From positions 1 through 13,996 of the forward strand of contig DASWOP010000046.1 of the NCBI GenBank assembly GCA_036404255.1: DNA of 13,996 nucleotides, given 5' to 3'. The stretch is from JARLFX01 sp036404255 (GTDB lineage Bacteria > Acidobacteriota > Terriglobia > Terriglobales > Acidobacteriaceae). A model generated the notes under the pieces. That model worked only from the letters and a program-made list of their open reading frames with translations. It was not told the origin of the DNA and made no database searches. Below are positions 6,930-11,827 of this stretch, piece after piece. Each line of letters opens with the position of its first letter. Within the stretch, counting starts at the first letter, position 1. Both the position numbers and the translations under genes were made by a program.

Positions 6930-7046
6930 AGTTCAGTGAGTGCTGATTCACTCCTGAGCGCAGATTCAGGATGAAGAACAACCATCCTTACAAGTTGCGT
7001 CACTGGCCTCCCGCCACGAGCATGAAAATGCTCGTGGCGTCTTTTT
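6930..7046 (+). ncRNA. Candidate structured small RNA or leader with tandem hairpins
   Basis: About 117 nt between a plausible promoter and a strong terminator, with no ORF. Two hairpins abut without a gap: AGTGAGTGCTGATTCACT (6935-6952) and CCTGAGCGCAGATTCAGG (6953-6970). Each has a 5-bp stem (6 with a closing G.U) and an 8-nt loop of the form GYGCWGAT. The copies differ at two outer stem pairs in a compensatory way (A-T to C-G, G-C to C-G), so pairing is kept while sequence changes. A third hairpin, GGATG/CATCC (6969-6973, 6983-6987), would compete with hairpin 2. GCGTCACT (6997-7004) could pair with the 5' arm of hairpin 1 instead. CCTCC at 7007-7011 is a possible anti-Shine-Dalgarno seed. 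It could be an independent sRNA or an attenuator for the EamA gene. I match it to no known family. Confidence 0.6.
7012..7046 (+). terminator. Strong intrinsic terminator
   Basis: CGCCACGAGCAT (7012-7023) pairs perfectly over 12 bp with 7028-7039 around a GAAA loop and is followed by TCTTTTTTG. It lies 300 nt after phhB and 70 nt before the EamA gene, which argues that it ends a separate short transcript. Confidence 0.93.
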
Positions 7047-7099
7047 TGTTCCATCGGGCTATCCTAGACGCACAAGCTGCTCAAGCGACATCTGAACGA

Positions 7100-7105
7100 T
7101 AGAAT
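7100..7105 (+). promoter_or_regulatory. Possible -10 element of the EamA gene
   Basis: TAGAAT (five of six matches to TATAAT) ends 11 nt before the ATG at 7117. No convincing -35 is seen. If used, it would give a leader of only about 5 nt, which fits the absence of a Shine-Dalgarno sequence. Confidence 0.35.
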
Positions 7106-7116
7106 TGTTCCCCTCT

Positions 7117-7551
7117 ATGGCTCTTTCTACCTCTAGTTGGATATTCTGGGCCCTGCTCTCTGCCGCCTTTGCCGCGGCAACGGCACTGCTCGCCAAGGTC
7201 GGCGTGGCCAGCGTCGATTCCAACCTGGCTACCGCCATTCGAACCAGCGTCATTCTTGTATTCACCTGGGCCATTGCCATCGTCCTGGGAAAGCATCATG
7301 CACTGGGAGAGATCAGCCGCCGCAGCTGGATCTTTCTTGTGCTCTCCGGTATTGCGACAGGGCTGTCATGGCTGTGCTACTTCCGCGCACTGCAGATCGG
7401 CCCAGCCTCGGGCGTGGCGCCTGTGGACAAGCTGAGCGTGGTGCTGGTGATTCTGGGTGCATGGATCTTTCTCGGAGAAGGCCTGACACCGATGAAGCTC
7501 GTGGGCGGTATTCTGATTACGGCTGGCGCTATTGTGCTGGCGCTGTCGTAG
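7117..7551 (+). CDS. Single-domain EamA (DMT superfamily) transporter
   Basis: The 144-residue inner-membrane protein carries one EamA domain with five hydrophobic helices. It begins 'SSWIFWALLSAAFAAATAL' and contains the family segment 'CYFRALQIGPASGVAPVDKL' (about residues 87-106), with 'GAWIFLGEGLT' and a final helix 'LVGGILITAGAIVLALS'. Most EamA transporters have two such domains in about 300 residues. The half-size form must work as a homodimer or with a partner, as is common for this short group. The substrate is unknown. The ATG at 7117 is used here; a TTG at 7105 in frame would add only four residues. No Shine-Dalgarno is present. The gene follows the terminator of the tandem-hairpin RNA, so control by that RNA is possible but unproven. 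Confidence 0.9.
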   Translation: MALSTSSWIFWALLSAAFAAATALLAKVGVASVDSNLATAIRTSVILVFTWAIAIVLGKHHALGEISRRSWIFLVLSGIATGLSWLCYFRALQIGPASGVAPVDKLSVVLVILGAWIFLGEGLTPMKLVGGILITAGAIVLALS

Positions 7552-7584
7552 CCTTGCTCGTATGATTGCGACCGCAGGCGTGAT

Positions 7585-7612
7585 TCGACATCTAATCACT
7601 GTAAGATAGAAA
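7585..7612 (+). promoter_or_regulatory. Probable ssrA promoter
   Basis: TCGACA (7585-7590) and TAGAAA (7607-7612) are 16 nt apart, placing transcription about 40 nt before the mature tmRNA 5' end. A short GCAAC/GTTGC hairpin (7622-7643) lies in the leader that RNase P would remove. Confidence 0.45.
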
Positions 7613-7657
7613 CAGTTCTTTGCAACGCCCAACGCAATGTTGCGGTCAGCTCCAAAT

Positions 7658-8011
7658 GGGGGCGTCACGGCTTCGACGGGATTGCTTGTGGCAGAGAGGC
7701 ATGCCGGGGTGTGGACACCCGTAATCGCTCACAAAAACACAAGTGCCGAACCTCAATTCGCACTCGCTGCTTAATTAAATAAGTAGCCGTTCCCTCACGT
7801 TTCGCCTACGGGCGTGTACGGAGCGTCGCACAGTAGGCTGGCTCAACGTGTTCCGTCTGGACGCCGCGAGTGAGATCAATCAGGCTGGTCGCCGGCGTAT
7901 CTTCGTCCGTTCCAAGCTCCGGTGACGAGACAAAATAGAACCGGAAAAAGCATGAACGCTCTCTGTTGGAAGTAGTTTCGGACGCGGGTTCGACTCCCGC
8001 CGCCTCCACCA
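7658..8011 (+). ncRNA. ssrA: tmRNA (transfer-messenger RNA)
   Basis: Rescues stalled ribosomes and tags the nascent protein for proteolysis. The 354-nt one-piece RNA is complete. The 5' acceptor strand GGGGGCG (7658-7664) pairs with CGCCTCC (8001-8007, one G.U), followed by A and an encoded CCA (8009-8011). The conserved 'GGCTTCGACGGG' sits at the 5' end, and the T-arm 'GCGGGTTCGACTCCCGC' is at 7984-8000. The tag frame follows TAATC, the counterpart of the E. coli UAGUC, and starts at GCT 7727. It reads AHKNTSAEPQFALAA and stops at TAA 7772-7774. The tag ends in the usual ALAA degron recognised by ClpXP. SmpB is not in the window. No terminator follows the CCA, perhaps because an element inserted there (see the integrase remnant). 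Confidence 0.97.
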
Positions 8012-8072
8012 ATAAATAAGTATAACAAAATAAGCAGTTTAGATGACACAAAACAGTGAAATCCAGAAACCT

Positions 8073-8100
8073 GTGACAGATTTTGCACCAATGCTAGATT
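8073..8100 (+). promoter_or_regulatory. Possible promoter of the former integrase gene
   Basis: GTGACA (8073-8078) and TAGATT (8095-8100) are 16 nt apart and end 9 nt before the integrase ATG at 8110. Confidence 0.35.
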
Positions 8101-8109
8101 CTTAGCAGC

Positions 8110-8260
8110 ATGTTAACCGTCTACACCAGACACGCGGCCAAGTGCCCCAAACGGGACGAGCCAACCTGCCTGGCCGCTTCCGCGTCCCGCCAAAACCACA
8201 TCCTGGGAAAAGGCCGGGCTCCTCGCCCGCAGGTATAAGCACGCCGCCATAAGCGGCGAC
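8110..8260 (+). pseudogene. Tyrosine-recombinase (integrase) N-terminal remnant
   Basis: From ATG 8110 the frame reads MLTVYTRHAAKCPKRDEP, the characteristic N-terminus of acidobacterial phage/element-type site-specific integrases ('LTVY.RH...CP...D...WRRCRCP.W'). The expected Trp-Arg-Arg-Cys block is missing. A second frame then gives 'NLPGRFRVP' and a third (in phase with 8162) gives 'AKTTSWEKAGLLARRYKHA', which matches the family's following segment '..AKTRSWE.AE..AR'. At least one deletion and two frame changes are therefore needed, and the original frame stops at 8236-8238. The core-binding and catalytic domains (Arg, His, Tyr) are absent. It starts about 100 nt after the tmRNA CCA in the orientation usual for ssrA-integrated elements, so it is best read as the relic of one. 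Family assignment rests on two short segments. Confidence 0.7.
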
Positions 8261-8316
8261 AACCCGAAATCTACCCTTTACATTTTGCTATACGAGCGTG
8301 GCCTCATGAGTAACCA

Positions 8317-8361
8317 TGCTCACTTGCAACCATAGCCAAGGATTGGCTGCTCAAGTGAGCA
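8317..8361. repeat. Perfect imperfect-loop inverted repeat (45 bp)
   Basis: TGCTCACTTG (8317-8326) and CAAGTGAGCA (8352-8361) pair over 10 bp. Inside, AGCCAA (8334-8339) and TTGGCT (8343-8348) pair over 6 bp around GGA. No T-tract follows on either strand, so it is not a terminator. It resembles a REP-like or recombination-site hairpin, but no second copy lies in the window. Confidence 0.6.
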
Positions 8362-8463
8362 CTAGCCCTGAGAATCTCTTCTTCAATGCGGCAGGGAAAG
8401 CGTGGAAAATCCGTTAGATCCACCGCCTCATCTGGTTCATCACAGCTCAAAGAAACACGAAGA

Positions 8464-8489
8464 GCGCTGCATACGTTTGTATGCAGCGC
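8464..8489 (-). terminator. Probable terminator of the tRNA-Leu transcript
   Basis: GCGCTGCATAC (8464-8474) pairs perfectly with 8479-8489 over 11 bp around a 4-nt loop. On the minus strand it is followed by a T-rich but interrupted tract (TCTTCGTGTTTCTTT). It lies about 85 nt past the tRNA-Leu CCA. Confidence 0.5.
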
Positions 8490-8524
8490 CTTATAGTGCT
8501 GGCCGAAACGAGCCGGTTCCAGCC

Positions 8525-8562
8525 CCAATCGGACCAGAATGGCTCCATCCTGGCCCGATTGG
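8525..8562 (-). other. Long hairpin in the trailer of tRNA-Leu
   Basis: Arms 8525-8537 and 8550-8562 form a 13-bp stem; ATGG/CCAT inside extends it. The only non-Watson-Crick position (8533/8554) is a G.U pair in minus-strand RNA but an A.C mismatch in plus-strand RNA, which favours minus-strand transcription as part of the pre-tRNA trailer. It starts 10 nt after the tRNA 3' end. Confidence 0.5.
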
Positions 8563-8572
8563 AAAGAAGGTG

Positions 8573-8868
8573 TGGTGCGGGCGGAGGGAATTGAACCCAC
8601 ACGGCCTTGCGGCCTGCGGATTTTCATACCACTTCGGCTTTCGCCGCCCCGCCAGTGCGGGTTCGTGGTCTGGACTATACCTTCACCATTCCCATACGCG
8701 GTTTAGGTGCTGCCCGTCTAGTCTCTACACCTTCCCGGAATCGCTTCCGGGCTTGGCTCGGGATTGCCATTTCAGGTTTCCCCGACTTTGAGCAGTTCTA
8801 CTCCACCGGTTTCCCGATGGGCACTCAAGCGCTTAAGTCCGCTGCGTCTGCCATTTCGCCACGCCCGC
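8573..8868 (-). tRNA. tRNA-Leu(UAA), split by a group I intron
   Basis: The precursor spans 296 nt. The 5' exon is 8868-8835 (34 nt) and holds GCGGGCG acceptor strand, D-arm and 5' anticodon arm ending GGACTT. The 3' exon is 8624-8573 (52 nt) and begins AAAATCCGC, then a variable arm GGCC-GCAA-GGCC, the T-arm with TTCAATT, acceptor CGCCCGC, A and an encoded CCA. Joined, they give an 86-nt class II tRNA: the acceptor stem is a perfect 7 bp, the anticodon stem GCGGA/TCCGC is a perfect 5 bp, and the loop is C-U-UAA-A-A. The insertion lies between anticodon positions 34 and 35, exactly where cyanobacterial and plastid tRNA-Leu(UAA) genes carry their intron. The T-stem GTGGG/CCCTC has a U.U mismatch at 50-64. 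UUA codons depend on this tRNA unless another copy exists. Confidence 0.95.
8625..8834 (-). ncRNA. Group I self-splicing intron (IC3-like) in tRNA-Leu(UAA)
   Basis: The 210-nt intron removes itself by guanosine-initiated transesterification. The 5' exon ends in U and the intron ends in G (8625), both required. P1 can form between exon ACTT and GAGT at the intron start, with a terminal U.G pair. P2 is CATCGG-GAAA-CCGGTG (8804-8819). 'GGGGAAACCTGAAATGGC' and 'AATCCCGAGCCAAGCC' form the P/Q part of the core (8750-8783). P6 is CCCGGAA-GCGA-TTCCGGG (8734-8751). Element R, 'GTGTAGAGACTAGACGGG', lies within 8706-8730 and S, 'AAGGTATAGTCC', within 8667-8683; they form P7 through GACTA/TAGTC, the guanosine site. 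CACC/GGTG makes P8, and P9 is CGGC-GAAA-GCCG (8635-8646). The core closely resembles the Anabaena tRNA-Leu intron as I remember it. No homing endonuclease fits inside. Confidence 0.94.
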
Positions 8869-8888
8869 GTGAAATTGGCCACATCCCC

Positions 8889-8916
8889 ATCATAATGCAA
8901 GCAGCCGTGATCTACA
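8889..8916 (-). promoter_or_regulatory. Probable promoter of tRNA-Leu
   Basis: On the minus strand TGTAGA (8916-8911) and TATGAT (8894-8889) are 16 nt apart. Transcription would begin near 8882, about 14 nt before the mature tRNA 5' end. The -35 is weak. Confidence 0.4.
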
Positions 8917-9090
8917 TTTCGCCAGCAGTCGGATGGCTTCCGCGCGACCGGGTCCTTCCTTGGAAATTGCTTTTTCTTCGGACGTGACCTCCACCATCCG
9001 GGCCTTGCAGCGCTCAGCACCTTAACAAACCGGTCCAAGCACTCGTCTTACATCCTAAAAGAAACCTTCGCGGCGCGGCTCACATTTCAT

Positions 9091-11601
9091 TCAGTGCGTA
9101 GGATAAAGCGCACGGTACATCTCGCGGTTTCTCAGAATTGCCTCCACGTACTCGCGCGTTTCGGTATATGGGATTGACTCCACAAACTCGGCAATATCTT
9201 TGTAGTCGTTGGCGCTCATCCATTCGCGCACTGGTGTATCCCCCGCGTTATAGGCGGCCAGCGCATACTCCGGCTGGCCGTTGTAGCGGGCCAGCACCTG
9301 CCGCAGATTCGCTGTACCCAGGGCAATATTCGTCGCTGGTTGCAGCAGATCTGGCGTATTGAAGTGTTTATCGCCCTCATGCTTCGCCACGGACTTTGCA
9401 ACCGCTGGCAGCAACTGCATCAGGCCATACGCATTCGCCTTTGACATTGCGCTCGGGTTGAACTCAGACTCCTGCCGGATGAGCGATGCCACCAGATACG
9501 GGTCAAGCCCGTTCTTTTCCGCATTCGTCACAATGTCCGTCCAGTATGGCTGCGGAAAAAGCAGATGCCAGTACGCCACGGGCACAGCAGCACGTTCGTA
9601 CGCGAAGAATGGCAATCCACTATGCTTCATCGTCTGCAATGCGCGGAAGTATTCACCGTAGGACACATAGATCTCCGCCTGCGCCAACAGTCCCCATGTC
9701 GAACCGCCGGCGCCAGCCTGCATCTCCGGCCCAATATATTCATTCAGTGCCGCGTTCGCGAGCAGCCGCGCACGGATCAGGTGGATATCATTCTCTGGCA
9801 GTGCATCCGTCAGCGGCGCAATCTCCGGCGCGTTCACAAATGCCAGAAACGGTGAAGGCGTCGCTGCGGCCGTCTGGCCCACATGCGCTAGTTGCTGACG
9901 CGCCAGGATTGCATAGTAGTAGTTCGGATAATCGATGCTCAGTTCGCGGTAATAGTTGAGCGCCTGCCCGCTGTTATGCTCCACGTCCTGGTAGATGCGA
10001 CCGCGCCAGTAAAGCGCTCCGGGAATCTCCTGCCCGCCGGGATAACTTTGCAATTGTTCATCCATCAATCGCGCTGCTTCAGCATAATTCCGCAGCCGGT
10101 AGTTCATCCACGCTGCGCGCCAGTGGGCAGACGGCGCATACGTGCTGGCCGGAAACAGCTTCACCAGCGTCGCATAGTGATAGATCGCCTGCGTGTAATC
10201 CCGCCGCAGCAGATACATATTGCCGCCGGAGTAGAGCGCCTCTTCCAGCCAGTGGCTATGCGGAAACTGCTGCATCATCTGCTCCAGCATCTGGCGATGC
10301 AGCACCGTGTCATTGTCTGCACGCGATGTCTCCGCCAAGATATAGAGTCGCGCCGCTCCGCTGTCATCGCTGGTCTGCGGCAGAGTGTTGGCATCACGCT
10401 TGCTCAGCCGCTTTGTCTTCAGTTGGCAAACAGCCTCGTAGATTGCGAGAGCACTGCGATCCGCCACACTCAGCGAAGCATCGTTGCGGCTGATCGCCGC
10501 ATACTCCGCTTCAGCCTCGGCATAGCGATGCGCCAGAAAGAGCTGGTCTGCATGGGCCTTGCGTTCGGCTGCGGTAAGCGGCGCAATCTGGTCGAGTTGC
10601 GTCCGTGCCGTAGCAGATTCAGGCGAGAGCGGCAGCGAGCTATAGATGCCGCGGTAGATACGTGCCGCCGCCGCGGTGTTCCCTGCAAGCTGATTCGCGC
10701 GTCCGCGAGTGTACAGAAAATCAGCATGGGAGCCCTGCGGCGTATTCGCCAGCGGCTCCAGCACACGCAGCGCACTTTGCGGATCGCCCTGCTGCATATA
10801 CGCATTCGCCAGCAGAATAGGTGCGTTCGCAATAAAGATGCTGCCCGGATGCCGCGCGGCAAAGTTGTTCAACAGCGCAAAGGCTGTGGCCCCATGCCCA
10901 GCCTGCAACTGTGCCTGTGCGCCCAGGTAATCCGCATAGTCGGCCAGAGCACTTCCCTGCCTGCTGGCCATTTGGAAGTTCGCCGCCGCGTCAGCAAAGC
11001 GATGGTCCAGCATGTTGGCATGGCCCAGCGCCAGATACGCCGCCGCCGCCGCTTCGCCCGTACGCGCGTACGCATACCGTGTCACGCCAGCGTACGCTGC
11101 GGCAGAGCGGGTTGCCGCCAACTGCTGCGCCATCGGCCGCAATTGCGACGACGCCATAAACGCGCTGTGCAGCTTGATGCTCTGTGCCGTCGCCGGAACC
11201 TTCGGCACCACAGCTCTGCGCTGGGCCGCCAGCGCCTTGGCAGAAGGATGTGCCACCACAGCCTTCCCCGCCTTGTTCCGCGTTTTGGCGCTGGAAGCGG
11301 CTACCGGATTTACCCCAGTTTTGGCGGCAGTATGGCTGGCCGCAGGTTTCTTCGCCGATGGTTTGGCCGTACCCGTTGGTTTGGCTGCTGTAGCCGCAGT
11401 CTTGGCCGGACTGGACGTTGTATGAGCAGCTCCGGGTTTCTTTTTTGCTACGGCAGCCGTCGATGTGCTGCTCTGGGCCGCTCCAGCACATACTATTCCG
11501 GCCATCAAGGGCACAAGTACGAACCCACGCAGCACTTTGCAGGCTGTTGCCCGTCCGTTACTTGCGGAAGTTGATCGAATCCATTGCAAAACGCTGCCCA
11601 T
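9091..11601 (-). CDS. slt: Soluble lytic murein transglycosylase with TPR region
   Basis: Cleaves the glycan strand of peptidoglycan with 1,6-anhydromuramic product; acts in the periplasm. With ATG 11601 the protein has 836 residues; the frame is open to 11739, and no start has an ideal ribosome-binding site. A hydrophobic export segment, 'GFVLVPLMAGIVCAGAA', is near residues 26-42. A low-complexity Ala/Lys/Pro/Thr linker follows (about 45-125), then a long helical TPR-like solenoid as in the Slt70 ring. The SLT domain is C-terminal: 'NGLDPYLVASLIRQESEFNP' with the catalytic Glu near 711, 'AYGLMQLLP', 'NIALGTANLRQVL' and 'ALAAYNAG'. It is longer than E. coli Slt (about 645 with signal peptide) because of the linker. 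It is divergent from the ECF sigma factor, so shared regulation is possible but not shown. Confidence 0.94.
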   Translation of the reverse strand: MGSVLQWIRSTSASNGRATACKVLRGFVLVPLMAGIVCAGAAQSSTSTAAVAKKKPGAAHTTSSPAKTAATAAKPTGTAKPSAKKPAASHTAAKTGVNPVAASSAKTRNKAGKAVVAHPSAKALAAQRRAVVPKVPATAQSIKLHSAFMASSQLRPMAQQLAATRSAAAYAGVTRYAYARTGEAAAAAYLALGHANMLDHRFADAAANFQMASRQGSALADYADYLGAQAQLQAGHGATAFALLNNFAARHPGSIFIANAPILLANAYMQQGDPQSALRVLEPLANTPQGSHADFLYTRGRANQLAGNTAAAARIYRGIYSSLPLSPESATARTQLDQIAPLTAAERKAHADQLFLAHRYAEAEAEYAAISRNDASLSVADRSALAIYEAVCQLKTKRLSKRDANTLPQTSDDSGAARLYILAETSRADNDTVLHRQMLEQMMQQFPHSHWLEEALYSGGNMYLLRRDYTQAIYHYATLVKLFPASTYAPSAHWRAAWMNYRLRNYAEAARLMDEQLQSYPGGQEIPGALYWRGRIYQDVEHNSGQALNYYRELSIDYPNYYYAILARQQLAHVGQTAAATPSPFLAFVNAPEIAPLTDALPENDIHLIRARLLANAALNEYIGPEMQAGAGGSTWGLLAQAEIYVSYGEYFRALQTMKHSGLPFFAYERAAVPVAYWHLLFPQPYWTDIVTNAEKNGLDPYLVASLIRQESEFNPSAMSKANAYGLMQLLPAVAKSVAKHEGDKHFNTPDLLQPATNIALGTANLRQVLARYNGQPEYALAAYNAGDTPVREWMSANDYKDIAEFVESIPYTETREYVEAILRNREMYRALYPTH

Positions 11602-11658
11602 CCCTTCAATTATGATGCTCACCCCCCTGTGCAACGCGCCTGCATCGCGTTGCACCAA

Positions 11659-11687
11659 TGAGACGGAACCACCGGAGGTACGTCTCA
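11659..11687. promoter_or_regulatory. Inverted repeat between slt and the ECF sigma gene
   Basis: TGAGACG (11659-11665) and CGTCTCA (11681-11687) form a perfect 7-bp inverted repeat around 15 nt. It lies upstream of both divergent genes, as an operator or leader hairpin might. The protein that would bind it is unknown. Confidence 0.35.
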
Positions 11688-11725
11688 CAACCGGCCTTCT
11701 TACACCGATTTCCGCCCCCTTAGTT

Positions 11726-11753
11726 TTGCATTGGGTCATAGGCCGTTTACTAT
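11726..11753 (+). promoter_or_regulatory. Probable promoter of the ECF sigma operon
   Basis: TTGCAT (11726-11731) and TACTAT (11748-11753) are 16 nt apart, giving a leader of roughly 68 nt. This is a housekeeping-type promoter; no convincing ECF-type (GGAAC plus distal -10) promoter was found at the right spacing. Confidence 0.5.
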
Positions 11754-11827
11754 GGTGAAAGCGGAGTTGTTAAGTCGGGCTTCAGGTCCTTCTTGACTTC
11801 GCAAAAGATTTCTGCACCAACTGACCT

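Larger units (their letters stand above)
8012..8572. other. Gene-poor scar between tmRNA and tRNA-Leu
   Basis: No intact gene. In order: an AT-rich stretch with a plausible promoter (8073-8100), a decayed integrase N-terminus (8110 to about 8260), a short frame ending 'LMSNHAHLQP' with an overlapping perfect inverted repeat (8317-8361), about 100 nt with nothing recognisable, and two strong hairpins (8464-8489, 8525-8562) that probably belong to the trailer of the minus-strand tRNA-Leu. The content suggests an eroded mobile element that once integrated at the 3' end of ssrA. Confidence 0.6.

Noticed and set aside
6930..7046. Identification of the tandem-hairpin RNA as guanidine-II riboswitch, ANTAR target or 6S RNA
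   Set aside because: The loops lack ACGR or the A1/G4 hexaloop pattern, and the size and shape do not fit 6S RNA.
7806..8091. Minus-strand frames with 'SRTRVRNYF' or 'GVEPASETTSN'
   Set aside because: They are antisense translations of the tmRNA 3' end.
8304..8627. A 107-codon minus-strand frame downstream of tRNA-Leu
   Set aside because: It begins in the tRNA 3' exon and intron and runs through the trailer hairpins; the last half has no family I recognise and no ribosome-binding site.
8402..8791. A plus-strand frame with 'WCGRRELNPHGLAACGFSYH'
   Set aside because: This is the antisense translation of the tRNA-Leu 3' exon and intron, a well-known false protein type.
8976..8996. TTCGGACG and CCTCCACCA near 8976-8996 as a possible second att copy of the tmRNA 3' end
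   Set aside because: The two short matches have different spacing from those in tmRNA and the intervening T-arm sequence is missing, so chance similarity is more likely.
9892..11574. A 560-codon plus-strand open frame antisense to the lytic transglycosylase
   Set aside because: It mirrors a gene with clear SLT and TPR signatures. The antisense product is Arg/Gln/His-rich with no domain, signal or start site, as expected from GC-biased codons.
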